A DNA stretch of 64,000 nt, from assembly GCF_900106955.1 (NCBI RefSeq), contig NZ_FNNI01000001.1, positions 1-64,000 of the forward strand. Reading direction: 5' to 3'. The notes below the pieces were generated by a model. It did not search any database, was not told the origin of the DNA, and saw only the letters and a program-made list of their open reading frames with translations. The position numbers and the translations under genes were made by a program. Source of the DNA: Aidingimonas halophila (GTDB lineage Bacteria > Pseudomonadota > Gammaproteobacteria > Pseudomonadales > Halomonadaceae). Below are positions 34,444 through 44,532 of the stretch, one piece after another; the stretch's first letter is position 1; every line of letters begins with the position of its first letter.

Positions 34444-34582
34444 GCGCTGCCTGAAGTGACATCACAGCAGCAAGGATCAGTATCAACTACGCAGACACGC
34501 CAGCCTTGACTGTCTATTCATCAAGCTATAAACGGGGAGATCTGTCTCAAGGTGTTGAAATGCGCGCCAAGTGAATCATCAA

Positions 34583-35185
34583 CTATTGGTGAAGCTCGAC
34601 AACGGTCATCGTAAATACAAGCTTGGATTCGCCATCATTGGCGTACAGATGAGGTACGTCCGTCCTTGCTACGGCTGAAGAGCCTGCAGGAACGACCAAC
34701 TCGGTTTCACCGACGGCTATCCTCAACTCTCCTTGCTCTACATGAAACAGCTCATGCGTGCCATTCGGATGGCTCAGTGCCTTGAATATCTCTCCTGGCT
34801 GCATCTCCCAGCGCCACATCTCGATCATGTCGGGGCCGCTCGTACCCGCAAGCAGTCGGGCGGTGCCTCCCTTGGGGCCGTTCCATAACGTCGGGATGTC
34901 CTTTTGCTCGATCAAGTGCACTGCCGGAGGGCTGGCGACATTCACGATATCCGCTACTGATATACCGAGCGCTGCCGCCACCTTGCACAGGATGGCGATA
35001 CTGGGATTGGCGAGCCCCTTCTCCATCTCGACCAGCATCCCCTTGCTGATACCCGCACGCCGGGACAGCTCGTCGAGGGAAAACTTCTGTTCCTTTCTAT
35101 GCGCTTTGAGCTTGATGGCGACGGCCTGGCTGACGGACTGTGCATCGGCACCAGGGTCGGTCGATATATTGACTTTTTTGGTCAT
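34583..35185 (-). CDS. XRE-family regulator with C-terminal cupin
   Basis: A 200-residue protein. A Cro/C1 HTH is at about residues 25-80 (FSLDELSRRAGISKGMLVEMEKGLANPSIAILCKVAAAL) and a cupin sensor at about 120-195 (MQPGEIFKALSHPNGTHELFHVEQGELRIAVG). This architecture often controls neighbouring transport or metabolic genes, and the divergent LysE exporter at 35486 is the best candidate target. The ligand is unknown. Confidence 0.82.
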   Translation of the reverse strand: MTKKVNISTDPGADAQSVSQAVAIKLKAHRKEQKFSLDELSRRAGISKGMLVEMEKGLANPSIAILCKVAAALGISVADIVNVASPPAVHLIEQKDIPTLWNGPKGGTARLLAGTSGPDMIEMWRWEMQPGEIFKALSHPNGTHELFHVEQGELRIAVGETELVVPAGSSAVARTDVPHLYANDGESKLVFTMTVVELHQ

Positions 35186-35485
35186 TGGTCACTAGCATGG
35201 AATGAAGTGGTCACCAGAAGATTCTCCGGTGCATCCGTCTCGCCGTCAATCGATCCGGGGATAGCCTGTATCGCGCCTACCGGTCGCTGGGCAGGGAAGA
35301 TTCGACTGAGTTCCGATGCGTCCCGTACGTGATTCATTCTGGAGAGTCTGCCCGTCATGCCGCTGGAAGTGCTGCTTGAGTCCGGTGGCCGACTCGTTCA
35401 AGGACTGCACCGTATGATGCCGGAGGCAGTCATCGACACCCGGCTGTTCAGTGTAGCCCCCGGCAATACACCCTAGGAGGATGTC
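35186..35485. other. Gap between XRE-cupin and LysE genes
   Basis: No confident gene. A short open frame of about 39 codons on the plus strand (35357-35476, with GGAGAG upstream) ends ten bases before the LysE start region. It matches nothing I recognise and could be the stub of an eroded gene or a leader. The TAGGAGG ribosome-binding site of the LysE gene lies at the right end. Confidence 0.25.
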
Positions 35486-36106
35486 ATGCTTCCCACGATC
35501 AGCTTTCTGCTGGCAGCCACGCTGCTGGCCGTCATTCCCGGCCCCGGTGTCGCTTATGTGGTAGCACGCACCATCGCCGGAGGCAGAGCGGAAGGCCTCA
35601 CGTCGACATTAGGCTTGACTTTGGGCGGTCTGGTACATGTCCTGGCCGCGGCCCTCGGCCTGTCATTGCTGATTGCCCAGTCAGCGATGGCGTTCGCTGT
35701 CGTGAGGTACCTGGGGGCGGCTTATCTGGTTTTCCTCGGTATCAAGTTGATCTTTTCCAGGCCGGCGGCCTCAGAGTCACCTGCCGTCAAGCGCTCCGGT
35801 CCCGCAAAGGCCCTTAGAGATGGGATCATTGTCGAGACGCTGAATGTGAAGACGGCCATGTTCTTTCTGGCTTTTATTCCCCAGTTCGTATCGGCACAGC
35901 AGGCCATGGCGCCTCAATTTATCTTGCTCGGGAGCATCTGCGTCCTGTTGAACAGTACGGTGGATCTGATTGCCGTCTTCGCCGCGAGCCGAATCGTCGG
36001 GTCGGGGGTCGCCAAGGCTGCCAGAGAGCGCCTGCTGTCCCGGTTGTCAGGAGCCACCCTGATGACCTTGGGACTACTGATGGCGGTTGCAAACCGCAAG
36101 GCCTGA
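35486..36106 (+). CDS. LysE/RhtB-family amino acid exporter
   Basis: A 206-residue membrane protein with the LysE hallmark PGPGVAYVVARTIAGGRAEGL near residue 18-38, a YLVFLGIKLI segment and six hydrophobic segments. The family exports amino acids such as lysine, threonine and homoserine lactone relatives. A strong TAGGAGG lies eight bases upstream of ATG. The XRE-cupin regulator is divergent. Substrate cannot be told from sequence. Confidence 0.85.
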   Translation: MLPTISFLLAATLLAVIPGPGVAYVVARTIAGGRAEGLTSTLGLTLGGLVHVLAAALGLSLLIAQSAMAFAVVRYLGAAYLVFLGIKLIFSRPAASESPAVKRSGPAKALRDGIIVETLNVKTAMFFLAFIPQFVSAQQAMAPQFILLGSICVLLNSTVDLIAVFAASRIVGSGVAKAARERLLSRLSGATLMTLGLLMAVANRKA

Positions 36107-36174
36107 CCGGGATGCATACAAACCTTTCATTCAGGGTCATCGTCTCATGATCCATTCACTGAGGAGAGCCGAAC

Positions 36175-37068
36175 ATGTTTTCCGGTCTGAGTGCCTTTCC
36201 CTTGACCCCCATGCAGCATGGCGTAGTCGACGAGGTGGCCTTTATACGACTGATCGAGCGCTTGGCCGATGCTGGCGTCGACTCCATCGGTGCACTGGGG
36301 TCGACAGGGAATTACGCCTATCTCACTCGAGAGGAGCGGGCACGCATCGCGCAGCTTGCGGAGAAACATGCCGGCGATATCCCAGTGATCATTGGCATCA
36401 GTGCTTTGAGTACTCGAGACGTATTGGCCCTGGCCGAAGATGCACAGAAGGCGGGAGCGAGCGCTGTGCTGCTGGCCCCCATGTCGTATCAGCCACTATC
36501 CGAGGAAGAAGTCTTCGGCCTGTATGAAACCGTGGCACACAACCTGTCAGTGCCGCTATGCGTCTACGACAACCCTCGCACCACCCATTTCGAATTTAGT
36601 GACGAATTGCACGGACATATTGCTCAACTGCCCAACGTCGGCTCCATCAAGATTCCTGGCGTTCCGGCAGCGCCTGATGCCGCCAGTGTGCGTATCGAGC
36701 GCCTGCGAACGCTTATCCCGTCTCATATCACGATCGGGATCAGCGGTGATCCCTTGGCAGCCATAGGCATGAATGCCGGATGTGAGGCCTGGTATTCAGT
36801 GATTGGCGGCCTGTTTCCACAAACAGCACTGGCCATCACCCGTGCTTCTCAGGCCGGCGATACCCAGCAAGCCCTGCGCCTTTCCGAAAGATTGAACCCG
36901 CTATGGGCACTGTTCAGTCAACATGGCGGCAGCCTACGTGTGATCGCCACAGCGGCTGAGCTTCAGGGTTTGGCTGCGTCGCCCTGCTTGCCGCTGCCAC
37001 TCCAAGGATTGGATAAGAAAGGTCGACAGAACCTTGCCAGGGTATTGGATGAGTTATCGCTGACCTGA
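36175..37068 (+). CDS. DapA-family (DHDPS/NAL-type) class I aldolase
   Basis: A 297-residue TIM-barrel lyase. The Schiff-base Lys is in SIKIPG (about residue 160) and the family Tyr in CVYDNPRTTHF (about 134). In true DHDPS the segment after Tyr is NVPxRT with a key Arg; here the spacing and the residue at that position differ, so lysine-pathway activity is unlikely. A pyruvate-type lyase acting on a sugar acid or amino-acid-derived substrate is more probable. GAGGAGAG precedes the ATG, and the YgjV gene follows closely. Confidence 0.82.
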   Translation: MFSGLSAFPLTPMQHGVVDEVAFIRLIERLADAGVDSIGALGSTGNYAYLTREERARIAQLAEKHAGDIPVIIGISALSTRDVLALAEDAQKAGASAVLLAPMSYQPLSEEEVFGLYETVAHNLSVPLCVYDNPRTTHFEFSDELHGHIAQLPNVGSIKIPGVPAAPDAASVRIERLRTLIPSHITIGISGDPLAAIGMNAGCEAWYSVIGGLFPQTALAITRASQAGDTQQALRLSERLNPLWALFSQHGGSLRVIATAAELQGLAASPCLPLPLQGLDKKGRQNLARVLDELSLT

Positions 37069-37086
37069 TGAGGAGTATGCAGTTCT

Positions 37087-37614
37087 ATGTTCGAAAGCTA
37101 TAGCACTCTGGCCGGTCAGTTTTTTGGCCTGGTGTCGCTGGTACTCTGTGTCTGGGCCTTTTCCTGCAAGCAGGACGACCGGCTTTTGATGCTGCTGCTC
37201 TCCGCGAACGTGGCCTTCGCTCTACAGTTCATGATTTTTGAGAGCTGGACTGCCGCCGCGTTGACGCTGCTGGTGATTGTTCGCATTGCACTCGCACGAC
37301 GCTATCCGGGCAGCAAAGCGGCAATGGCCATTATGTTGACTGCAAGTGGTGTGGCTTCTGTGCTTACCTGGCAGGGTTGGGCAGACCTGCCCGCCATCGT
37401 GGCGATGATACTGGGTACGGTGGGCATGTTCATGCTGCGAGGTATCCCCATGCGTGTCTTTCTGGGGCTGGCAGCACTGGCATGGACACTCAGTCATCTC
37501 CTGGTTGGATCCGTGGGCGGAACGCTCGCCGAAGCCCTCGTGCTCTTCACCAATGCCATTACCATTTATCGTCTCTACCGGGCTAAACAGCGCTATCCGG
37601 AAGTCATCGATTAG
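37087..37614 (+). CDS. YgjV-family inner-membrane protein
   Basis: A 175-residue protein with about five or six membrane segments and almost no soluble part, similar to the small inner-membrane protein YgjV (FGLVSLVLCVWAFSCKQDDRLL start, LLVGSVGGTLAEALVLFTNAITIYRLYR end). Function unknown. It follows the DapA-family gene by 18 bases and is probably co-transcribed with it. Confidence 0.75.
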   Translation: MFESYSTLAGQFFGLVSLVLCVWAFSCKQDDRLLMLLLSANVAFALQFMIFESWTAAALTLLVIVRIALARRYPGSKAAMAIMLTASGVASVLTWQGWADLPAIVAMILGTVGMFMLRGIPMRVFLGLAALAWTLSHLLVGSVGGTLAEALVLFTNAITIYRLYRAKQRYPEVID

Positions 37615-37813
37615 CGCCTGTCGCGTGAATTGGGCGAGCTTTGCTTGATCCATCCCTGGTTCCTATCGACTGTCCTTGGCTGCAGAGACTACCGATCGAC
37701 ATGCGTGACCACCAGGGAAGGGTCAAGTGTAGTGAATGTCTTACACGACGTGTCGATAATGTCTTATGAAGACTGCGGAATGCCGGCATTGCCGATCAGG
37801 TCGGTCGCCAGGT

Positions 37814-38095
37814 TCACAATGTCTCGCGTGTCGCATCGATAAGGCGCCCATCCACGGTACGCTGAATCTTGTCTTCGATCTCGCTGACGATCGCCTCGAC
37901 GTTGCGACGCTCGTTGCCCGTCACCACGAAGGTCCACTCGCTAAGATCCAGCCGGTCATGATCGCCACTTTCGCACACGGCCACGGCCGGGTTGCGTCCG
38001 AAACGTTCGTGCAACCCGCCCATGCGCTGCCGTTTCTCCTTGAGCGAGCGACAGCCTGGCATGGAAATCGTCAGAGTCAGAACGGTGAGATGCAT
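37814..38095 (-). CDS. DUF503-family protein (YlxP-like)
   Basis: A 93-residue small protein: MHLTVLTLTISMPGCRSLKEKR start, then RFGRNPAVAVCESGDHDRLDLSEW, matching DUF503. In Bacillus the relative YlxP sits in the nusA-infB region, but its role is undefined. Gene stands between the YgjV gene and the Asp/Glu racemase gene, with a 13-base gap to the latter, which is upstream on the same strand at 38109-38837. They may be co-transcribed. Confidence 0.8.
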   Translation of the reverse strand: MHLTVLTLTISMPGCRSLKEKRQRMGGLHERFGRNPAVAVCESGDHDRLDLSEWTFVVTGNERRNVEAIVSEIEDKIQRTVDGRLIDATRETL

Positions 38096-38108
38096 GGCAT
38101 GGCACTCC

Positions 38109-38837
38109 CTATCGCAGGGCGCGACAGAAGCGTTCCGGGATCGTCGGCCAGTTCATGCGTTTCAGTCCGGCCCAGAGCGTGACCTGGTTGGCGGTAAGAA
38201 CCTGTCGGCCGGCGCACTCGTTCAAGGTATCCAATCGCAGCAGGGTGTTGACCGCCGTGTCCGGTACCAGCAGTGGCCGTGTCGTCTCGGGATACTGGCG
38301 GGCGAAATCACTGACCGCACCGACGATATCGGCCTGGTGAGAATCGGCGGCATAGGTGCAGTCGAGCGCTTCCACATGCTCAACCGTCACACCGCCTTCT
38401 TCGAGGAAACGCATCAACTGTCGGGTTACCTCATCCGGATAAGGGCTGAGCAGATCCACTTCTCGGCACCCCAGTGCGGCCAACGCTTCGTGGAAGGCCA
38501 AGGCGGTGCTGATCACGGGCACACCGAGTACGCTTTCGAGTTGTACGGACTGAGCCCGCGCCCAGTCGAGTCCGCCAATGAAACTGGCGCTGGTACAGGC
38601 CCAGACGACGGCATCCACGCCATGCCGATTGACCAGCCTTTCGCCCACCGGCGTCAATCGTTCAGTGGCGCCGAGTGCCAGCAGGGCCCCTGGCGCATGA
38701 AGACCATCACTGGGAATCTGACCGACCTCGATGGTGGGTAACTCATCGGCCTCGGCGCTAGCGTTCAAGGTGTACCATTCGTAGTCCGTCGGGCCATCCT
38801 CGGGCAACAGGATACCCAGGCAGGATTGTGGCGACAT
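38109..38837 (-). CDS. Asp/Glu racemase / maleate isomerase-family protein
   Basis: A 242-residue alpha/beta protein. Two Cys-bearing loops typical of the family are present: VVWACTSASFIG (about residues 75-86) and the later segment with LVPDTAVNT, where maleate isomerase has its second cysteine. That second Cys seems to be replaced, so a decarboxylase or isomerase variant is possible. GGAGGT precedes the ATG. It follows the SDR gene by a single base, so the two are an operon. Confidence 0.75.
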   Translation of the reverse strand: MSPQSCLGILLPEDGPTDYEWYTLNASAEADELPTIEVGQIPSDGLHAPGALLALGATERLTPVGERLVNRHGVDAVVWACTSASFIGGLDWARAQSVQLESVLGVPVISTALAFHEALAALGCREVDLLSPYPDEVTRQLMRFLEEGGVTVEHVEALDCTYAADSHQADIVGAVSDFARQYPETTRPLLVPDTAVNTLLRLDTLNECAGRQVLTANQVTLWAGLKRMNWPTIPERFCRALR

Positions 38838-38838
38838 G

Positions 38839-39585
38839 TTACCGACCTCCCGAAATATCGATGAACGTTCCCGTCGAGTATGAGGCGTCGTCCGAGAGCA
38901 ACCACAGGATCGCCTTGGCAACTTCTTCCGGCTGGCCGCCACGCTTCATCGGTACGGAGTCCTTCAGGCGTTCGATTCGCCCTGGTTCGCCGCCGCTGGC
39001 GTGAATATCGGTGTCGATGATGCCCGGGCGCACGGCATTGACCCGAATGCCCTCGCCGGCGACCTCCTTGGCGAAACCGACCGTGAAGGCATCGATGGCG
39101 CCCTTGGCGGCGGCATAATCGACGTATTCGTTCGGTGCGCCGAGACGCGCGGCCATCGAGGAGACATTGACGATGGCCCCACCCGCACCGCCTCGTTGTG
39201 TCGACATTCGGCGCACCGCTTCGCGGGCACAGAGGAAGCTGCCGGTCACATTGACCCCCAGGACGCGGGCTAGTCGTTCGGCATCGAACGACTCGACCCG
39301 GCCCTGTCGTTCGAGAATGCCGGCATTGTTGACCAGCGCAGTGATCGGCCCCAGCTGCCGTTCGGCGGTATCGAACAGGTGCATGACATCCGCTTCGACA
39401 CTGACATCACCGGCTACCGCCATCGCTATGCCTCCGGCCGACACGATATCCTCGACGACAGCATCGGCTGCACGGCTGTGAACCCGATAGTTGACGCACA
39501 CCGCGTACCCCCGCGAGGCCGCCAGCCTTGCCGTCGCGGCGCCGATGCCCCGACTGCCGCCAGTAATGATCATGACCTGATTCAT
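38839..39585 (-). CDS. Short-chain dehydrogenase/reductase (SDR)
   Basis: A 248-residue oxidoreductase with the NAD(P) motif TGGSRGIGAATAR (about residues 8-20), NNAG (about 86-89), the catalytic Ser-Tyr-Lys as NVSSMAARLGAPNEYVDYAAAKGA, and RVNAVRPGIIDTDI. It follows the FabG/YgfF type. GGAGAG precedes the ATG at 39585; an earlier frame opening is unsupported. First gene of the SDR-racemase pair, divergent from the CDF gene. Substrate unknown. Confidence 0.87.
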   Translation of the reverse strand: MNQVMIITGGSRGIGAATARLAASRGYAVCVNYRVHSRAADAVVEDIVSAGGIAMAVAGDVSVEADVMHLFDTAERQLGPITALVNNAGILERQGRVESFDAERLARVLGVNVTGSFLCAREAVRRMSTQRGGAGGAIVNVSSMAARLGAPNEYVDYAAAKGAIDAFTVGFAKEVAGEGIRVNAVRPGIIDTDIHASGGEPGRIERLKDSVPMKRGGQPEEVAKAILWLLSDDASYSTGTFIDISGGR

Positions 39586-39708
39586 GAGATCGCTCTCCAA
39601 TATCACTTTAATGTGCCGATCTTGGCACCACTGGCCTGTCCCTTGCCACTGGTTTACCTGCCTGGACTGCCATAATATTAGCGGTTTCGGCAAATCTGCG
39701 GTTTTCTC

Positions 39709-40614
39709 ATGCAAGCACGGCTCGAACAGCACGCCTTGACCCTGTCGATCTTCATGACGCTGGCCGTTGCCAGCCTGGGTGTCGTCTTCGGTCTGATATC
39801 AGGGTCGCAGTCGATCCTGTTCGACGGCGTATTTTCCTCGATCGATGCCGCCATGTCGGGCTTGGCCCTGCTGGTGTCGCGCCTGGTCGTACGCGAGACC
39901 AGCCAACGTTTCCAGCATGGCTACTGGCATTTCGAGCCGATGGTCGCGGCGCTCAACGGGTCGATACTGACCTTGCTGTGTTTCTACGCCTTTCTCAATG
40001 CCGTGCAGGGATTGATGGAGGGCGGCCGGGAACTGGCCTTCGATGTGGCGATCGTCTATGCCGTGGTCGTGGCCGTGACCTGCTTCGCCATGGCCGCCTA
40101 CCAGAAACGTCTCAACCAACGTGCCGGTTCCGAGTTCGTGCGCATCGACATGCAGGGGTGGCTGATGGCGGCGCTGATTACTTCGGCCCTGTTGCTTGCC
40201 TTCGTGATCGCTTCGCTGCTGGATGGTACGGCCTTCGCGCACTGGACGCCCTATGTGGATTCGCTGCTGCTGGCGCTGCTGACGCTATGTTTCCTGCCCG
40301 TTCCTCTCGGTATCGTTCGACGCGCCATGCGGGAAGTGTTCCTGATCGCTCCCGATCACATCGACCGGGAAGTCCACGAGGCCATGGGCTCCGTCATGCA
40401 GCGCGACGGGCTGCTCGATTATCATAGCCATGTCGCCAAGACCGGGCGCGGTCATTTCATCGAAATCCATATCGTCACCGCGCCCGATTTCGCGGCCGGC
40501 GAAGGCATGGCGCTGCTCGACACGATTCGCGCCGAGATCGCGGGCGGATTGAGTATCCCGCCGGAGCGGCGCTGGTTCACGGTCGCCTTCACGGCCGACC
40601 CCCACTGGGCCTGA
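39709..40614 (+). CDS. CDF-like cation transporter
   Basis: A 301-residue membrane protein with six hydrophobic segments and a C-terminal soluble domain. The metal-site aspartates of the cation-diffusion-facilitator fold are visible in LFDGVFSSIDAAMSG (second helix) and PYVDSLLLALL (fifth helix), and a ferredoxin-like C-terminal domain follows. The usual second HxxxD pair is not complete, so it belongs to a divergent branch. Metal specificity cannot be assigned. Confidence 0.75.
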   Translation: MQARLEQHALTLSIFMTLAVASLGVVFGLISGSQSILFDGVFSSIDAAMSGLALLVSRLVVRETSQRFQHGYWHFEPMVAALNGSILTLLCFYAFLNAVQGLMEGGRELAFDVAIVYAVVVAVTCFAMAAYQKRLNQRAGSEFVRIDMQGWLMAALITSALLLAFVIASLLDGTAFAHWTPYVDSLLLALLTLCFLPVPLGIVRRAMREVFLIAPDHIDREVHEAMGSVMQRDGLLDYHSHVAKTGRGHFIEIHIVTAPDFAAGEGMALLDTIRAEIAGGLSIPPERRWFTVAFTADPHWA

Positions 40615-40626
40615 GCCACTCGCCCG

Positions 40627-41220
40627 TCACGACCTCACGATGTCGGCCGGGGTATCGATATCGGCGTGAATCCCGGGATCGTCGACATCGACCTCCCGAT
40701 ATCGAGACGAATGGCGATGGATGATGCTGCGTCCGCCCCGGTCGCCATCCAGTGTCGAGAGTTCGGACCAGACGTCGCGACCGAAGCACACCGGATGTCC
40801 GAGACGCTCGCCATGACGCGGCCGGACGATGCGCGATGCACTGGTCTCACGCTGCAAGGCTTGTACGGTTTCAGGCCGCACGAAGGGCATATCCGCCAGC
40901 ACCACCGCTGCCACTCGGCAATCCAGCAGTTCGGGATCGTGCATCAGCACTGCAAAGGCATCGGCGAGACTGGCGCCCAACCCGTTGTCGGCACGCCTGG
41001 CACGCATAATGGGCGTATCACACGCCAACCCCAGCGCAGCCGGGTCATCGTCTTCCCGCAATACGACACGCACTCGCGAAACGGCCTCCGCGGTACGCGC
41101 CAGCGTCGCGGCCAGCACTGTACGGCCGTCGGGCAAGTTGGCCAGACGTTTGTCCCCGCGACCGAAGCGTTGCGAACGACCGGCCGCCATGATGACCGCC
41201 ACCATGGGATCAGAGCGCAT
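40627..41220 (-). CDS. MocA/MobA-like molybdenum cofactor nucleotidyltransferase
   Basis: A nucleotidyltransferase of about 197 residues with the glycine-rich start VAVIMAAGRSQRFGRGDKRLANL and VLADMPFVRPETV, as in CTP:molybdopterin cytidylyltransferase MocA. It would form the dinucleotide cofactor (MCD) for molybdenum hydroxylases. It overlaps the XdhC gene by about ten bases. Starts at 41220 and 41205 are both possible. Last gene of the IorA-IorB-XdhC-MocA operon, so its product is likely made for the IorB enzyme. Confidence 0.82.
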   Translation of the reverse strand: MRSDPMVAVIMAAGRSQRFGRGDKRLANLPDGRTVLAATLARTAEAVSRVRVVLREDDDPAALGLACDTPIMRARRADNGLGASLADAFAVLMHDPELLDCRVAAVVLADMPFVRPETVQALQRETSASRIVRPRHGERLGHPVCFGRDVWSELSTLDGDRGGRSIIHRHSSRYREVDVDDPGIHADIDTPADIVRS

Positions 41221-42187
41221 CGCGCGATCTGCCGCGCTGCACGCGCACGACATCGGCCATGACCGCCAGGGCGATCTCGGCGGGGGTCTTGCTGCCCAGC
41301 GCCAGGCCGATCGGCATGCGAATGCGTGCGATATCGTCGTCGCTCAAGTCACCGGAACGCTGCAGGCGTTCGGCGCGGGCATCCGAGGTTCGCTGCGAGC
41401 CCATCACGCCGATATAGAAGGCCGGCGTGCGCACCGCCTCGATCATCGCCAGATCATCGATACGCGGATCATGCGTCAGGGCAACGACCGCTGTGGCGGC
41501 ATGACAGGCGCCGGACGCAATGAAGGTCGAGGGCAGCACCGACTGCACTTCGATACCCGGCAGGTCGAAACTGGCACGTACCTCGTCGCGCGGGTCGCAG
41601 GCGATGACTTCGAAGCCAAGCGTGCGGGCGAATTCCGCGCAAGCCTCCGCTACCGGCGACAGCCCGGCGAGTATCAACCGGGCGGCCGGCCCCACGCGAA
41701 CCTGCACGGAATCACGCTCGGTATCGTGACTCACCCGCGGCCCGGTACCCGCGTCCTGAACGAAATGTTTCCGGCCACTCGTCAGATCGATGCAGCGTAC
41801 CAGCGCTCGCCGCCCAAGCATGGTGGCATGCAGCACTTCCAGATGGACGAGATTGGACGACGCCGGTGTCAACCGCTCGATCAATACATCGAGCATGCCG
41901 CCACAAGGCAGCGCAATTCCCGACCCATCGGCTCCGCCGTCGCCATAGCGCAGCGTGCTCACCGGCTCGTCGAAGTCACCCTCACGGAGCCGTTCCAGGA
42001 AGTCCTCCTCGACACAGCCACCGGACAGCGAACCGACATGTCGGCCATCACGTCGTGCGACCAACAGCGAGCCCGGTTCCCGCGGCGACGATCCGAATGT
42101 CGAAAGGACCGTGCACAGCCACACCGTTTCGTCATCACGTGCCCAGGCCAGCGCCTGTTCGATGACCTGCAAGTCCAGGTGCTGCAT
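41210..42187 (-). CDS. XdhC-family molybdenum cofactor insertion chaperone
   Basis: A 325-residue protein. It has the XdhC/CoxI N-domain (TVLSTFGSSPREPGSLLVARRDGRHVGSLSGGCVEEDF) and a C-terminal Rossmann-like domain (RLILAGLSPVAEACAEFARTLGFEVIACDPR). It sulfurates and inserts the molybdenum cofactor in hydroxylases. The ATG at 42187 overlaps the stop of the IorB gene; a TTG at 42193 would add two residues. Function here is inferred from the operon. Confidence 0.87.
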   Translation of the reverse strand: MQHLDLQVIEQALAWARDDETVWLCTVLSTFGSSPREPGSLLVARRDGRHVGSLSGGCVEEDFLERLREGDFDEPVSTLRYGDGGADGSGIALPCGGMLDVLIERLTPASSNLVHLEVLHATMLGRRALVRCIDLTSGRKHFVQDAGTGPRVSHDTERDSVQVRVGPAARLILAGLSPVAEACAEFARTLGFEVIACDPRDEVRASFDLPGIEVQSVLPSTFIASGACHAATAVVALTHDPRIDDLAMIEAVRTPAFYIGVMGSQRTSDARAERLQRSGDLSDDDIARIRMPIGLALGSKTPAEIALAVMADVVRVQRGRSRDAL

Positions 42188-42189
42188 GG

Positions 42190-44532
42190 TCAACCCGCCA
42201 GTTGATCAGCGATCGGAAGACGCCGGAGTCGCTTGCCGGTCGCGGCAAAGACGGCATTGCACAACGCCGGTGCCACCGGCGGCAGGCCCGGCTCGCCGAC
42301 CCCGCCCAATGCCACGTCGGGATTATCGTTGATCAGGTGCACGCGCAGTGTCCGCGGGGCATGGGGCATGCGGGGAATTTCGAACTGGTGGAAATTGTCC
42401 TGTTGGATGCGACCTTCACTGGCGGTGATCTCGCTATGCAGGGCAATGCCGATCCCCATGACACAAGCACCTTCCATCTGAGCACGGATGCGTTCGGGAT
42501 TGACCTGTGGGCCGCAATCGAAGGCGATATCGGCATTGTGCACGATGACGTTACCGTCATCCTCCACCTCGACCTCCAGCACGACAGCGGTATAGGACGC
42601 GAAGCTGTGGTGGAACGCCAGTCCCTGGCCACGTCCGGAGGGCAGTTCCTTGCCCCAGCCGGCTTCATCGGTCGCCTTTTCGATCACCGCTCGCATTCGG
42701 CCGATATCGATGGGGTAACGTTCGGGATCCTCGCCATAGTTCCAGGATTCGTCGATCTCGCGCGGATCGATCCGGCGCGCCGGTCCCAGCAGCTCCAGCA
42801 GGTAATCACGATGATCGCGACCGGCCGCTTCCGCCATTTCCGCCGCAAAGCTCTGTATAGCGAAGGCGTGCGGCACATTGTACACGGCGCGAAACCAACC
42901 GATGCGCACGTGCGCCGAGGCTTCGGGATTCTCGAGGCGAATGGCGGGGATATCGAACGGCATGGTGTTGAATCCCATGCCCAACTCGAAATCGCTCTTG
43001 TGTTCAGGGTCGGGAGCAAACAGGGAGCCGATGCTCGGCGACAGGGTGCGATGCCGCCAGCCCTGCGCCCTTCCCTCGCTATCCAGTGCCGCTTCCAGAC
43101 GATCGACCGACACGGCATGAAAGTAAGAGTGATGCAGGTCATCGTCACGCGTCCACTGCACCCGCACCGGACGGCCATCGAACTCGCGGGTCAGGCTGGC
43201 CGCCTCGAGCACGAAATCCGGCTTGGACTTGCGGCCGAAACCACCCCCCAGCAAGGTGACATTGACGGTGACATCCGCGAAGTCGAGTCCCAGACGTTCC
43301 GCCACGCCTTCACGGGTGGCCTGAGGATTCTGGACCGGTGCCCACACGTCCGCCTTGCCGTCCACCAGCCTAGCGATGGCGACCGGCGGTTCCATCGGGG
43401 CCTGAGCCATGTGCGGCGAATAGTAGGTCGCCTCGACCCGGGTCTCGGCATCGGCCAGAGCCGTCTCGATATCCCCTTCGTCGCGAATCACCTTGCCGGC
43501 CGATTCGGCGGCTTTTTCCAGGGACTCGCGGTAACTCTCGGAGTCGTAGTCAGCGTTGTCACCGGCCGGTTCATTGTCCCACTCGATCGACAAGGCATCG
43601 CGTCCCTGGATCGCGGCCCAGGTGTTCTCGGCCACCACGGCGACACCGCCCAACGGCTCGAACGCAGCCGGCTGGCCGGTCCCTTCGATGCGAACCACCT
43701 TGACGACGCCCGGCACCTCCATGGCCTCACTGTCATCGACACTGGCCACCGTCGCGCCGTAGACGGGCGGCCTGGCCACCACCGCATAGAGCATGTCATC
43801 GAAGTGGACGTCCGCCCCATAGACGGCTGTGCCCGTCACGATGTTCTCGCCATCGATAGCCAGTGGCCGCTCGATCTCATCGCCGCTCATCCGTTGGGAC
43901 GGACCGGTTTGCTGACCGATGTAACGCCACTCGTCGCGCGGTTTGAGGGTCAGGCTGTCGCGCTCGGGTACCGGCAGTTCACTGGCGGCTGCCGCGAGCT
44001 CACCGAAGCCCGACTCACGGCCGCTCGGTTCATGCACCACGACATGCACGCCGACACGGCACTCCGAGGCCGGCACATCCCACTGTTCGGCGGCCGCCTG
44101 CTCGAGCATGGTTCGGGCCGCCGCCGCGGCACGCCGCATGGGGGCGAACCAGTGACGCATGCTGCGCGAGCCATCGGTATTCTGATTACCGAATTTCTCT
44201 TCATCGCCGGGCGCCTGGTCGACCCGAACCCGGTCCCACTCGGCACCCAACTCATCGGCGGCCACCATCACCAGACTGGTGCGAATGCCCTGCCCCATTT
44301 CCGCCCGATGGTTGACCACCGTGACCGTGCCGTCTTCGTCGATACGGATGAAAACGTTCGGATCATCGACCCAGCCATGCGGCATGGCGTCTGCTCCATA
44401 GGCCTGTTCCTCGTCGGCCACCGCCCAGCCCCAACGGGCGGCAATGACCAGGGCCCCACTGGCAGCCATTCCCTTGAGGACATGGCGACGGCTGACGTTG
44501 GCCAGCATCAGGTCATCTCGCAAGCGGTTCAT
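42190..44532 (-). CDS. Isoquinoline 1-oxidoreductase beta-like molybdenum hydroxylase large subunit
   Basis: A 780-residue molybdopterin-binding subunit. A Tat signal lies at residues about 14-40 ([22 protein letters not shown]), so it is exported folded to the periplasm. The cofactor-binding signature [30 protein letters not shown], and the catalytic Glu in [10 protein letters not shown] (near 745) are present. The family (IorB, also aldehyde-type dehydrogenases) hydroxylates N-heterocycles or oxidises aldehydes. The 5' end overlaps the IorA gene by four bases, and the 3' end overlaps XdhC. Confidence 0.87.
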   Translation of the reverse strand: MNRLRDDLMLANVSRRHVLKGMAASGALVIAARWGWAVADEEQAYGADAMPHGWVDDPNVFIRIDEDGTVTVVNHRAEMGQGIRTSLVMVAADELGAEWDRVRVDQAPGDEEKFGNQNTDGSRSMRHWFAPMRRAAAAARTMLEQAAAEQWDVPASECRVGVHVVVHEPSGRESGFGELAAAASELPVPERDSLTLKPRDEWRYIGQQTGPSQRMSGDEIERPLAIDGENIVTGTAVYGADVHFDDMLYAVVARPPVYGATVASVDDSEAMEVPGVVKVVRIEGTGQPAAFEPLGGVAVVAENTWAAIQGRDALSIEWDNEPAGDNADYDSESYRESLEKAAESAGKVIRDEGDIETALADAETRVEATYYSPHMAQAPMEPPVAIARLVDGKADVWAPVQNPQATREGVAERLGLDFADVTVNVTLLGGGFGRKSKPDFVLEAASLTREFDGRPVRVQWTRDDDLHHSYFHAVSVDRLEAALDSEGRAQGWRHRTLSPSIGSLFAPDPEHKSDFELGMGFNTMPFDIPAIRLENPEASAHVRIGWFRAVYNVPHAFAIQSFAAEMAEAAGRDHRDYLLELLGPARRIDPREIDESWNYGEDPERYPIDIGRMRAVIEKATDEAGWGKELPSGRGQGLAFHHSFASYTAVVLEVEVEDDGNVIVHNADIAFDCGPQVNPERIRAQMEGACVMGIGIALHSEITASEGRIQQDNFHQFEIPRMPHAPRTLRVHLINDNPDVALGGVGEPGLPPVAPALCNAVFAATGKRLRRLPIADQLAG

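Noticed and set aside
1349-34460. A near-identical 16-base string (CTAGGCGCTGtCTGAA and CTAGGCGCTGcCTGAA) near 1348 and 34441
   Set aside because: With one mismatch in 16 bases, dozens of such pairs are expected by chance in 64 kb counted over all positions and both strands, so it is not evidence for a repeat family.
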